NCBI GenBank assembly: GCA_000827205.1
Contig: KN832573.1
Coordinates: 219,610 to 283,609, forward strand
Length of the DNA stretch: 64,000 bases
DNA from: Plicaturopsis crispa FD-325 SS-3
Taxonomy: Eukaryota; Basidiomycota; Agaricomycetes; Amylocorticiales; Amylocorticiaceae
Reading direction: 5' to 3'
Numbering within the stretch: the first letter of the stretch is position 1; the number at the start of each line of letters is the position of its first letter. This document shows, piece by piece, positions 45,665 to 56,620 of this stretch. Both the position numbers and the translations under genes were made by a program. The notes under the pieces were generated by a model, which did not search any database, was not told the origin of the DNA, and saw only the letters and a list, made by a program, of their open reading frames with translations.

Positions 45665-47831
45665 CTACACAGCGTGCTTCTCCGGCTTGAGCTCCTCAAT
45701 GAGCTTTTCGGTCGGGATCTCCTCAGCATTCTCCTCCCGAATGAACTCGTCGTGGTCCAGGTCCCTGTACATCCAGTAGAAGATGGCCGCGAAGACGAAT
45801 CCAGCCACCGCCGTGCCGACGAAGGGCCAGATGAGGTGTGGGTCTGCAAGTGCGGGCGTGCACGCCTCAGCGATGGCGCTGCTGATGGCCGTCGTGAAGA
45901 GACACAGCGCCATGACGAGCCCCTTCATGTTCTTGGGGGCACGGGCGTAGGCAAGCTCGTACGAGGTGACGTTGGCGAACACCTCGGAAAGCGCGCCGAG
46001 GACGTACAGCGGGATCTGCCACCATATAGATACGGTGGAGACGCCGTCACCGATGTCGCACTCCGTGGCGTAGTAGCCGCACGGCGAGGTCGAATAAACG
46101 CGCCACTGCAGAATTGCGCCGATGACGGAGGACAGCGCAGCGAGAACAAAGCCGAAGGTTATGCGGGAAATTCTGCCAAATTTGATGTTGTAGCGACGGA
46201 GGAGGGGATATACACCGTACGACATGATAGGAATTGCGATGATGATGGTGAGCGGGTTGAAGTTGCTCAGAAGATCGTTGGGAGCGCCTAATGAGTCATA
46301 CATCCGTCAGCGTACGACCTCAAAAATTACCATCAATTTTTACTCACCGTTCGTGACCATGGAAGCACCCTGAAAGAGATTGACGAAGTTCAATGTCTAT
46401 CCATGCAGGAGGGTAGCCGAGACTCACCTGGGATGTCTGGATGTTGCCGATTCCACCGTCGTTGAGGTTGTAGATGGGGAAGAAGAGGAATATCTGGCAA
46501 GCCACCAACGTGCGGCGGACATCCTCGACGAAGCCGTCATTCCAAGCCACCGAGATACCCTTCGAGGCAAGGCGAGAGGGTTTCGCAGCATCAAGGTCAA
46601 ATTTGTGCCATCCGTTCTCCTTGATCGCGTGGCCAATGACTTTGAATACATTGGTCAATTCACTACCCTGGGGCGGCTTCTTGAGAGTACGCTTGTATGC
46701 GAAGACGAGGAGGATCGGGAGGAGGAAATAGAGGATGCCAGGGATCAAGTACGCGAGCCAATAGCCGATGTCTTTCTCGGCGTAAGCAGTCGCCAATCCG
46801 AAGAAGGCTCCGCTGCACGAAGAGGGCGTTAGTAAGAGGTCTTGCAAAAAAAAGATAGATCTGGCCGTACACGTTGATCATGCCGTAGAATGTCAGCATA
46901 ATCCTTTGCACGGTGGTTTCAGGGTCAACGATCACTCGCTCTCCCGACTTGAGGGTCTTAACGTAGGGCTTCTGTTGTGTGTACTGATCCACAACGGTCG
47001 GTGCAATGTTACTCTTGAACATGCCTGAGTACGGACTTCAGTTTCCAAAACCATCGAGACAGATATGAAACATTCGTACCACTTCCAAAGGCCAAGACGA
47101 TGAGACTGACAACGAAGGGGCCCATGCCGTGACCGGCTTGCAAGACACTTGGCAGAGCACCTGAAAAATGGGTGTTTCAACATCGGCGTACATCGAATGC
47201 ACTACAAACTCACCGAAGATCATGATAATATGGGCGATACCGGCGATAGCAACACCGAGGCAGATAGTCTTGTACCGTCCCAGTTTAACATCGGCAATCC
47301 ATCCGCCAAGGATCGGTATTGTGTACGCCAAGAAGGTGAATAGCAGTGTGAGCGCCGAAGAGACCTGGAGTCCCTGTCCCAATGCACCAGCCGTCTCCTG
47401 GGTTCCAGCCGGGGGAGCGCCAGCACCATTGCCACCTTCAGGAAGGGGGAATTGAATGAAATTGGAGAAGACCTGCGAGCAGCCGTAGTACGACGCCCGC
47501 TCGGCGAACTCTACGATACAAAGAAGATAAGCGGTAGCGGGGACCTTTCCGGGGACCTTGCGGAGAGTGGCGAGCTCCTCATCGGTGGGATGGACGAAGA
47601 GGACACCGGCGTCATCGTGAAATTCCGGTTGGCCAACGGCGCTTTCGTCCTCGAGCGACCCTTTCTCATTGATCGACGGTGCGATCGCGACCACCTGCTC
47701 GGTCTCGGGGGCGACAACAACGTCAGTGTCTGCAGTGACGATGTCTGCGACAGGGTGAGCGGGGGAAGCTACAACAGGTTAGGCATGTTAGCGCCTTAAC
47801 CTCGGAGAAGGGCAAGACTGTACGCACCCAT
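45665..47831 (-). CDS. POT/PTR2 family proton-coupled oligopeptide transporter, copy 2
   Basis: Seven exons: 47828-47831, 47214-47768, 47080-47160, 46871-47024, 46428-46812, 46348-46369 and 45665-46287, total 607 aa. It shares the POT blocks FAERASYYG and GGWIADVKLGRYKTI and is highly similar to copy 1 over nearly the whole length, for example LFKSNIAPVV against MFKSNIAPTV and the near-identical NLDAAKPSRLASKGIS type loop. Like copy 1, the start codon sits in a 4-nt first exon. Copy 2 has an additional intron after IIMIFG but lacks two introns that copy 1 has (after IMLT and after GVYP). It should import di/tripeptides at the plasma membrane. Confidence 0.92.
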
Positions 47832-49306
47832 GCTAGAGGAGGGACGTGAGTTTGCTCGACGTGTAGAGCAGAAGCAAAGAGCTCCCTCCCTTAAGTATAC
47901 CTCGTCTTCTGCGGATCATGTATACGGCCTGGAGTCTATTTCGAGTACATGTGCTGCTGCCACAACTTGAGAAAGAGCGAGTTAGAAGTGATGTGATTGG
48001 TGGAGATTGCGTACTATCAGGCCTAAGGGTACGGTACTTCGCAAACGCCATATATCGACACCGAGTGTCAAACGCAGATGAAAGTAGCCGAGTGATACTG
48101 CCTGGTCCAGAATGCAGATGGTCTCCGAAGGAGACCATGAGTTTACTCTGCGGTCGCACGAGTGAGCATCGTACATTGATGTCAAGCAGCTGCACATTAC
48201 GGGCGATACGGGCTAGTAGATACTCCATCCCGCCCAAAACATTAGTTAGTCGTCTGGCGTCGTTTAGTTGCATTCTATCACGGTATATACCTTATCAATG
48301 ACAATGCATCATGATGAGCGTGCCCGTGGGACCATATGGAGGGCCAGAGTTGGGACACTTACAACGGGCAGCTACAGGTCGCGCTAGCCCTCCGTGCGAA
48401 AGATTTTGGGGAGCAATTGGGGAGCAAGGCAAAGATGCGGAAGAACGGTACGTCCATGTCCGCGCCGAGTATGATGTGAACGCCGATAAGCCTCAACACT
48501 CTGCGCTCTCCATATTGATCTAGTGCTTTCAGTTGCATCATAGCCACCTTGTAGCCACCATTGCAAAACCTCCTTGCTCAGGGCCACAGGCACATGACGG
48601 AAGACGGGAATATCCTTGTGCAGGGGCAGAACGTGATATTTTTGGTGCACTACATGAAACGACGATGAGCGCTAAGCCACCTCAGTCGTGCGCAACTTGT
48701 GTACAGTACTCACCGGATATCCGGGACATAGTTACTGGCACACAAGTCGAGGACAAGGGAGTCCGACATCTACGGCATTTCTGTTGATACAGCACTGCTG
48801 CCAAGCTCAGGCCGTTCAGCAGATCAATCAACAGACATGTGGACCGACCCACATAAGTAATATCCGGGCAAACATCCGCCTGCACGCTCCTGGTCTAGAT
48901 ACCACCAGCGCTGCGAGGCGATGGTGTCAAATAGATGACGAGAGGTAGGGTCACCTTTTGACAGTGCTAACATTCCAACGTTGTAGTTGAGCGAAGAAAG
49001 TTGCAAAGCACCAGAATATTCGTTAACAGAATCTAGAGCGAGATTGGCCGGAAGCATATCTAGTAAATTGGGGGTGAATGCGATTGAACATATTGCGGCA
49101 TTAAGAGTGTGGAGTGCGTGGTAGCTGTCAAGTGTATTGTATGTTTTTCTGCGCTCGGCGCGCCCGGTCAAGACCGTCGAGGCATAAGGGCACGCCCTGT
49201 CTCCTGCGCAAACTGAGACAAAAGCTTGGTTGAACATTAGAGATCGACCGCAAACATGGCAACGTGGCGTACCCGTCGCAATTGCCAATGGCAGCATGGC
49301 AGCACC
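47832..49306. other. Intergenic region, no supportable gene
   Basis: About 1.5 kb. The longest frame (157 codons, minus, 48824-49297) shows no family signature. No repeat with clear ends seen. Confidence 0.4.
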
Positions 49307-49546
49307 TCATGCCGGAACCATCAAGTCGCCCCATCTCCTCGCCACAAAGATCCCACCCACAAATACGCTGACAGCCGTTGCTATTTGGATGTTCCCCGGC
49401 AGCTTCTCGGGTGCCCAAAGCTGCTCGCGCAGGAATCGTGAAAACGCGCTCTCGTTGGGGTCATTCAGCTGCCGCCGACCGCCGTGCGCATGATGAGGCG
49501 CGAGATATGCGGGGCCAGAGTTGGGTGGTGCAGAACGGCGGGCCAT
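49307..49546 (-). CDS. Small Tom6-like mitochondrial outer-membrane protein
   Basis: Single-exon frame of 79 aa starting MARRSAPPNSGPAYLAPHHA. The C-terminal half, FLREQLWAPEKLPGNIQIAT then AVSVFVGGIFVARRWGDLMV and PA-stop, has the form of small TOM-complex subunits of the Tom6 type: a polar N-terminus in the cytosol, an LPGN-type turn, and one C-terminal membrane helix ending in (D/E)LLxP. Tom6 stabilises the TOM import channel. The longer frame upstream to 49663 is not used because it lacks conserved character. The assignment rests on general resemblance of the C-terminal helix and on size. Confidence 0.6.
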   Translation of the reverse strand: MARRSAPPNSGPAYLAPHHAHGGRRQLNDPNESAFSRFLREQLWAPEKLPGNIQIATAVSVFVGGIFVARRWGDLMVPA

Positions 49547-49937
49547 TATGGAATGATTGGGTTGTGCGTTGGCGGTGAGAGAACAAGAGGCGTGCGGAAT
49601 ATTTTCTCGGCCTGCAACACGCGGCGGGTGGCGTTGTTTGGCTTCTCTCAGGGAACCAAACAACCGCTCGAGATATTACCACTTTCGGTCGGTGGCGGGC
49701 GCCGCGGCGACAAGGAACCAGAGAACAAAAATACTGGGAGCAACATACCACTTATCATTATTATTCGAATCGTTAATATATTTGAAGGTTTAGCGATATG
49801 AGTTATGCGTGAACTGGGAATAGTAGAGTAAGGAACGAGAAACTATGTACTAGTGCAACGTGTTCCAGTGTGGACGAGTGAATGTGTATAGCTACATAAA
49901 GTTGGATCCTGTTCTCTGTTTCACAGAAGCAATGACC
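49547..49937. other. Short intergenic region
   Basis: About 390 bp between the Tom6-like start and the F-box-like gene stop; no feature recognised. Confidence 0.4.
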
Positions 49938-50927
49938 CTACACCAGTAGAGAATTAGCCCCTGCACAGTGACGCGAGAAAAGAGGCACATACCACGGCGA
50001 AGAACAGATGCGAGATGTCTCTTCCCACTGTCGTGTCTGTCTCTCGGCTCTCTGCCATACGCTCTCCCCACCATCTACCTCCTCCTCCCAATCAGCCTGG
50101 AGCCTCCGCGGCTCGTGATACACGAGGTGCACCCTGGAGTCTATCTTCCGCATATTTTCAACCCACGAGAACGCGGGTGCATCAAAACCACTCCAGTCAA
50201 TGAGGATGGTATAGAACTCGAGGTAGGGACAGAGTGATCTATCAAGTGGCTCGTGGAAGACAGATAGTATGTTGGTGTCGAAACGCGAATGGTGCTTGCG
50301 GCGAGGCCAGGGGATTGCCAAGTGCGTCAAGCTGACAAAGCGGCGGAGGTCAAGAGACCGATGGTCCTTGAGTTGTAGGTGTGTCACGGTCTCAAACACA
50401 GCTAAGTGTTCCGGAGTGAGCTCGGCATTGGCATTCGTGATGCTGTCTGCAGGACATGTCGTTGTGAGCGTGATACGCCTGCCGCGTCGTGTCGCGTCCG
50501 AGCTGTTGCCGTCTCTGAAAGTCGCGGATATCCTGCTCCACGAGAGCATGCACTCGTAGCTCAGCGCGATATTGACCAGATGGTCAAGCTTAGGCAAGAT
50601 GACTGAGGGCGTGTGTAGTCCTGCTTCGGGTGAAAGCCACAAGCTGTGCACATGCCTCGACAGAGCGCGGCCAGTGAAGTGGGGGGAGTGGCACAGGAGC
50701 TGTTTGAATCTATGGATACGACCGACGTCACGCTTGAGAATGACAGTAGACACGAGGAATGGTGTCACGAAACACCGGCTCCAGATAGAGACGAGACAGA
50801 GCGTGAGGCAGCAGCTCGTAGAGAACTTGGCGGCAAGCTCAAATATGCGTAGTATCAGCTCACTAGGAAGACATTCGCCTGGAGAAGCAGCTGCGTTTGC
50901 ATTGCTGGAGACGATGAAAGATGGCAT
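49938..50927 (-). CDS. F-box-like protein of a basidiomycete expanded family
   Basis: Single-exon gene of about 329 aa from MPSFIVSSNANAAASPGECL. The segment CLPSELILRIFELAAKF near residues 19-36 is the F-box-like start (LPxELxxxIF), after which come loosely repeated hydrophobic blocks (HVHSLWLSPEAG, FETVTHLQLKDHRSLDLRR, LTHLAIPWPRRKH) as in the many F-box-like proteins of agaricomycetes. Such proteins would recruit substrates to an SCF ubiquitin ligase. An alternative in-frame start at 50996 adds 23 mostly hydrophobic residues and cannot be excluded. No partner gene nearby. Confidence 0.65.
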   Translation of the reverse strand: MPSFIVSSNANAAASPGECLPSELILRIFELAAKFSTSCCLTLCLVSIWSRCFVTPFLVSTVILKRDVGRIHRFKQLLCHSPHFTGRALSRHVHSLWLSPEAGLHTPSVILPKLDHLVNIALSYECMLSWSRISATFRDGNSSDATRRGRRITLTTTCPADSITNANAELTPEHLAVFETVTHLQLKDHRSLDLRRFVSLTHLAIPWPRRKHHSRFDTNILSVFHEPLDRSLCPYLEFYTILIDWSGFDAPAFSWVENMRKIDSRVHLVYHEPRRLQADWEEEVDGGESVWQRAERQTRQWEETSRICSSPWYVPLFSRHCAGANSLLV

Positions 50928-51056
50928 AGTACTAGTGGCAAAGGAAATGAGAATGAAATGAAGGTAAAGATGTAGTCTGGATGTAGTTGAGAGCAAGTCG
51001 CGCCGCGCCGCGCGCTGACAGAATTTGACCTATTCTGTATAAAGGATAAAAGGCAT

Positions 51057-51128
51057 GCACTGGCCGGGAATCGAACGCGAGACCTTTAGCACACATGGCA
51101 ACGCTCTAACCAACTGAGCTACCAGTCC
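51057..51128 (-). repeat. tRNA-like segment within left LTR
   Basis: The minus strand has an A-box-like TAGCTCAGTTGGTTAGAGCG and a B-box-like GTTCGATTCC at tRNA spacing, with acceptor-like ends GGACTGG and CCAGTGC. The anticodon arm does not form a normal stem, so I do not call a tRNA gene. It is part of the LTR. Confidence 0.6.
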
Positions 51129-51350
51129 GTGTATTAGACTGGTGTTAGCTAGCATCAGGTACAAGTGATGGAACTTGTATTTCTGACACCCCCACTCAAG
51201 TGAATACTTGTACCGGTGTGGAACCTAACAGCATCCTTGCAGAGGTACGGGGACCCCCACTGAACCTGGAGCGGATCCGGTTGTACGGAAGCACTGTTAG
51301 ACCGGAGCGTGGGCAATGATTACCAATGCAGAGGCCTCTTAAATCCTTAG

Positions 51351-51730
51351 NNNNNNNNNNNNNNNNNNNNNNNNNNNNNNNNNNNNNNNNNNNNNNNNNN
51401 NNNNNNNNNNNNNNNNNNNNNNNNNNNNNNNNNNNNNNNNNNNNNNNNNNNNNNNNNNNNNNNNNNNNNNNNNNNNNNNNNNNNNNNNNNNNNNNNNNNN
51501 NNNNNNNNNNNNNNNNNNNNNNNNNNNNNNNNNNNNNNNNNNNNNNNNNNNNNNNNNNNNNNNNNNNNNNNNNNNNNNNNNNNNNNNNNNNNNNNNNNNN
51601 NNNNNNNNNNNNNNNNNNNNNNNNNNNNNNNNNNNNNNNNNNNNNNNNNNNNNNNNNNNNNNNNNNNNNNNNNNNNNNNNNNNNNNNNNNNNNNNNNNNN
51701 NNNNNNNNNNNNNNNNNNNNNNNNNNNNNN
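51351..51730. other. Assembly gap of 380 N, probably an unmerged contig overlap
   Basis: The 90 bases before the gap (51261-51350, tgaacctggagcggatccgg ... aaatccttag) are identical to the 90 bases after it (51731-51820). This pattern fits two contig ends that overlap and were not merged. Confidence 0.75.
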
Positions 51731-51867
51731 TGAACCTGGAGCGGATCCGGTTGTACGGAAGCACTGTTAGACCGGAGCGTGGGCAATGATTACCAATGCA
51801 GAGGCCTCTTAAATCCTTAGTGGGAGTGACAGAATTTGACCTATTCTGTATAAAGGATAAAAGGCAT

Positions 51868-51939
51868 GCACTGGCCGGGAATCGAACCCGAGACCTTTAG
51901 CACACATGGCAACGCTCTAACCAACTGAGCTACCAGTCC
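51868..51939 (-). repeat. tRNA-like segment within right LTR
   Basis: Same segment as at 51057-51128, in the second LTR, with the same A-box and B-box spacing. Confidence 0.6.
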
Positions 51940-52038
51940 GTGTATTAGACTGGTGTTAGCTAGCATCAGGTACAAGTGATGGAACTTGTATTTCTGACAC
52001 GCGCCGCCTTGCCATAGTGGCTTTACGTAACTATAATA

Positions 52039-52525
52039 GGGGTCTTCAAAGTTGAGCGATGCTCCGATGCTCGATGCTGGTCGATGCTCGATGTCAATGT
52101 TCGGCAGCCTCGGCAGGAAACGGAAAAGTCCCACGCTTGATTGTTGCTTGATTGCCCTCCGAGTCGTGCCGTCGCCGCCGGGATGTAAAAATATGGTTTG
52201 ACCCCGAGTTAGGGTTACATTTTAGTGCACATTTTGACTTGGGCTTCCTCATTTCTACATCACCTTATGAGCAAAGAACGGACAAAAGATCACGGAATAT
52301 CTCTAAGAATGGGAACCAACAATGTGATGTGTGTGCTTTGACTGTGAGGATTGCCTCAACGAGCATAAACCCTAGCTTAGGTTTCTGAGTTTCTTTGGTC
52401 GCCGACGTGGCAACAAAGACGCAACCAAGCGTGGGACTTTTGCATTTCCTGCCGAGGCTGCCAAACATCGACATCGAGCATCGACCAGCATCGAGCATTG
52501 GAGCATCGCCAACTTTGAAGACCCC
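52039..52525. mobile_element. MITE with about 100-bp inverted repeats and TA target duplication
   Basis: The left arm 52039 to about 52143 begins GGGGTCTTCAAAGTTG and contains iterated GATGCTC/GATGTC units, then GGCAGCCTCGGCAGGAAA and AAAAGTCCCACGCTTG. The right arm, reverse complemented from 52525, repeats the same order with a few mismatches. TA flanks both ends (52037-52038 and 52526-52527), fitting a Tc1/mariner-type MITE. The 487-bp element has no coding capacity. It lies 34 bp from the LTR element's target duplication and 66 bp beyond the GH31 stop. Confidence 0.85.
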
Positions 52526-52591
52526 TAATGAACTATTCGGACCACTCCCACAAAGTCTCTATAGTATAAGGTCTACTATCAGCAGCCACAG

Positions 52592-55500
52592 TCAAACATC
52601 CGATTTCCAGACAATTGTCGCGTCCTCGTTCAAGTCCAGATTGATACCCTTCACCACCAATTTCTCCTGGGCCTCGATGTACTCCCAGCCATCCTTGCTC
52701 TCGCCGCCCATTTTGACGACAGTAGGCTTTTTCGTCCCCAGGACCGTGATAACTTGCAGCTTTTGCTTCACGTCAAACGCGCCATGAGCTGTGATCTTGA
52801 CTTGACCGGCAGTCACGGAGAAAGCCAGTGTCTTGCTCGGACCCGGCGGGCTACTGATGCCGTCGTCGATGTACGCAGTGCCGAACACATGTCCATCCGA
52901 TGTTTGTGAGACCAGCAGAGAATACGGGCCCTGGCGCGTCTCCTCAATGGTGTAGGCCGGCTCTGAGTGCGTAAGGATAACTGAACCGTCCCGGATGTGC
53001 ACATTGATGTGCCCGAGAGGCGCAGAGAGGGTCACATTGCCACCAGACGTGGTGTTTAGGACATTGTGCGTGTACCAGTCTCTCCAAGTCACGTTTCCTC
53101 GTCCGGGGAATACACCTGCTAATATGTTTGACCCTGCGTAGCAAACTCGCAAGATATCGAGGTAGAGCTCACCGTCAACTGTTGAAGCATTTGGCGTCAG
53201 AACAGGCGTGACTAGGATGTCACTGCCGATGAGAAACTGCTCCACGACGCTAAAAAGCTCAGGCTCATCAGGGAACTCGAAGAACAGTGGGCGAACAGGT
53301 GGCGTGCCCGAGGTTGATGAATTTGCGAACAGCGTATACTAAAGACGCGTCCAGGTCAGACTCATGGGCCTAGATGTTAGGATTAAACCTGAGGTACGTA
53401 CCCAGTAAGGAAGAAGAGAATATCGGATAGAGATTGCAGTTCGAGAAGCATTTGCAACGCTATCCCATCTATACGGTTCCTGTGAGATGGCACCCCTCTG
53501 ATTGTGATTGCGATAGAAGGGTGTAAATGCCGACAGCTGCATCCATCTGTTGCACAGCTCTTCGTCGGTGTTACCGACTGCGAGAACAAATGGGAGTTAG
53601 CCAATACTTAGTGACGACGGAAACGGGCACGTACTGAATCCGCAACTAGCACGGGAGAGAGAAAACGAGAATTAATGACGCACACGAGGCACAGAATGAC
53701 ATATACGTACGTATCAGCACCACTGCAACGAGGACACGTTAATTGAACCAATCGCGTGACACAAAACCGAGCGAAGACTCACACGAAAGGTATCTGGAAA
53801 ATCTGGAACTGCAAGATGCCCTGGATACTGAGCCGCATGTACTCCCATTTGCTGAAGTTATCCCCGAGCTTTCAAGTAGTGATCAACCAAGTGCAGAAAT
53901 GTAGCGGCACAGCTCCAAGAATGCCTACCCAGTGGCCAGTCCATTTTCCGGACGATGCAAAGGTCGACCGACTGATGATGAAGGGTCGCTTTCCCGGAAG
54001 GATATCTGACAGGGCCTTGTGCGTCGTCTTCTCCTCCATAAGCCCCCACATGTTGTGCACATCAAGCTCGGCGTACCCGCCGGCATGCGTCGCATTTGGC
54101 GCGATGGTGTGGATGGAAAGTCGCCCAAAACCTGTAACACGTTTCAATATAGATTGACAAATCGCCCGAGGCGTGGTAGACAGACCGTTGTGGATTGCGT
54201 AGGGTGGAGTGTTGAGATCCACACCCGACTGCTTGCCGGCACCAACTCCTCGCCTATTGAGTGGAGGCGCGACTTCGACAGCCCTGCGGACATAGGTGGA
54301 CGTCCCGTTCACGGTGATGTTTCCGCTGGGACCAGAAAGCGTCGAGTTGTAGCTGAGCAGAGCCAGGTCAATTCACGAGACGATGGAATGGAAAGTCATA
54401 TATGGTCATACCCTTCGGGATAATCAGTGATGAGGTCCCCAGGATCGCCGGGAAGGACCTGGGGAGGCGTGATGCTTAGATTCGCATTGGAGCCGCTGCA
54501 AGCCGCGACATAACATTCTCAGACCGCGGTACTCCCGGCATACACATCGCGGCCAGAACTCACCATGATCCGTCACAGAAGGAGCTGGCCTCGTTCATAT
54601 CCAGCCAGATGCCAGAGTACTCCACGCCGGAGTCGGACCAGTTTTTGAGACCTTGTGTCCACCACTGTTGCGTGTTGTTCGCAAACCAGTCGGGGAAGAC
54701 CTTTGATGCGGCGAGGAGGAATTCTTAGCGCATTTTGGGCACGCTCTTCGTCGAAGAACACGCACCGTGTAGCCCGGCCATACTTGCCCCACATATTCCG
54801 TACCATCGGGGTTTTCCATGAACACATCCCTATGTCATATCATCAGTATCGGAGTTGAATAAAGTTCGTAGAATAACCTACTGTTTGGCGCCTTCGATGT
54901 ACGGGTAGTACTATGTTGATTTTCCCAGTGAGTGACGAGCAGGAGGATATACATGTTCAAAGACTTACTAGATCGGTCGAGTTGACTTGCTTTGCGACAG
55001 CCGCGTCCAAGATCGGAATATCTAGCACTCGTTAAGTACGAAGTACATGAGCAGAGACCCGGACACGCACAATGCTGGTGATTTTTGGTCTGAAGGTGAT
55101 CAAAATGAGCATAGTAGTTTCAAAATCAGCGTCACAGGGTTTCAGGACGCACGAGATTTTGTATGAACACGCGCATCTCATCGCCTGGGAATGAGACAGG
55201 GTCGGACGTGAAATCACGGAGAGAGTGGAAGACGTCGATATCATTCCACATAACTGTATCGCGTTTCAAGTTTCATTCCTCCGCAGAGATGATGTTGGCG
55301 CACCTTCGAGAGGAATATTCGCAGCGCGCATGTTGTCGACTTGAGCCCTGGTCTCGTTGATATCGAGATACCCCCATCTTCGAGGTAGTTCAGCATTGCA
55401 ATGTTGATTACAGAGATGCGACATACCGGCAGAGATGAAATCCGAAGCCCCAAGCAGGTTGCCATGTCGGAAGCCCTATTAGTGCGCCATATTGCTCGAC

Positions 55501-56620
55501 GACACTCTTTGGGCTGGGGCCCGAGAACAAGTAAAAGTCCAGGATACCACCTAGCATACGGTACTGTACTAGCGATACATTGCTGCTAGGTGGAGTGCGC
55601 AGCAGAACATCGGCTCCCGAAGAACTATGGAAGCCTTCAAATTCAGTCTTTACCGAATGGTGAACAGAAGCAATTCAAACCTGAGCAAAAACACGCCATG
55701 AGATTGGCTCTTCTGAGTTGTCTGGTTATACCTATGCTCGAGGTAAATTGGGTGGGAACCATAGACCTGCAATACAACGATCAGCGCGCGCTATGATTGT
55801 ACACACTCCACTAACGTTCTCATCTAGAGGATCCTGAATATCACGCGCCCAGAACGTCTGAATAGTCCCGTTCTGTGACACATCGCGCCGAAGTCCACTG
55901 CTGGAAACGGCCTCGCCTAGTCCATAGACATTCGCATCCAAAGGCAGGGCAGACGTGAGCTGTAGGTACTGGTCTTCAAAGACGAGAGGGAAGCCGTCGA
56001 ACGCGGTTGAGTTATCTGTCGCATTATTCGGCGGGATCGGGGTCGACGGAAGTGACGCCAGACGCGTGTCGAAGAGCGGAAACGCGTCGGGCTCAGACCG
56101 GCGCGTAATCCAAAAGGCAAAGGGCAACGTGTCGTAGTGAAATTCGAGGTCTGAGCTGTTCCTAAGAGCACTGGTAGGTGCTTGAGGCCGGGATATGACA
56201 GACTCAGGGATTGAGAATTGCTGTTCGTCAGTGTCGTATATCTTAACGTGAAGTCTAAAAAATCGTTAGCCAAATGCCCATAATTAACCTATGCATATAT
56301 CTCGCCTCGTTATGGTCTCATAGGTGACCTCGATTGTCAAGTTGGTGATGTCGCGTCCGAACGCATTGCACGCCGGCCCCACAAGGCTCAGTGCAGCCGT
56401 GAGACCAGTATTAGTCTCTCTCAATGACTCGAGCGCGTAGCCTACACGGAAATTTAGCAGATGAGACAAAATGAAGGTGTCCAAATGCATTACCTGGACA
56501 ACTGGACACGTTCAGCGAGTGTGTGACATTTTCCACGTCTAGAGCGGCAGGAGGACTCGCAGGAGCAGCTGCCCCTAGTGCCAACAGGAAAGTACTGAGC
56601 GCAATGGACCTTCCGAGCAT
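52592..56620 (-). CDS. Secreted GH31 glycoside hydrolase (alpha-glucosidase-like)
   Basis: A long gene with many small introns, read from the start at 56620 (signal peptide [20 protein letters not shown]) to the stop at 52592. N-terminal domain pieces include [39 protein letters not shown] and [19 protein letters not shown]. The barrel has [20 protein letters not shown], the nucleophile motif [12 protein letters not shown] near 54.6 kb, the acid/base region [20 protein letters not shown] near 53.9 kb, then [20 protein letters not shown] near 53.5 kb. The C-terminal beta domain runs from [20 protein letters not shown]. The enzyme would release glucose from alpha-glucosides outside the cell. 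About fifteen exons; I did not fix every junction. No break was noticed in the pieces read. Confidence 0.9.

Larger units (their letters stand above)
51016..51999. mobile_element. Miniature LTR retroelement (TRIM-like) with tRNA-like LTRs
   Basis: Two direct repeats of 173 bp, 51016-51188 and 51827-51999, both starting TGACAGAATTT and ending TTTCTGACA (TG...CA), are flanked by the 5-bp duplication CGCGC (51011-51015 and 52000-52004). These are LTRs with a target-site duplication. The two LTRs are almost identical, so insertion is recent. The visible internal part (51189-51350 plus 51731-51826) is short and has no coding frame; an N gap sits inside. It looks structurally whole for a non-coding element of this class. 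Strand cannot be fixed: a purine-rich tract precedes an LTR in either reading. Each LTR contains a tRNA-like segment on the minus strand. Confidence 0.8.

Noticed and set aside
38102-47831. Secondary-metabolite cluster from adjacent GMC oxidase, HAD, P450 and transporter
   Set aside because: No synthase or other core enzyme is present, orientations are mixed, and the transporter is a general peptide carrier.
51057-51128. Functional tRNA gene in the LTR
   Set aside because: A- and B-box and T arm are good, but the anticodon stem does not pair properly and the acceptor has a mismatch; better read as a tRNA-derived promoter segment.
51196-51786. Open frames across the N gap
   Set aside because: They are open only because N positions cannot give stops.
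52208-52230. Telomere-like TTAGGGTT inside the MITE
   Set aside because: A single occurrence within an internal element is chance; no array is present.
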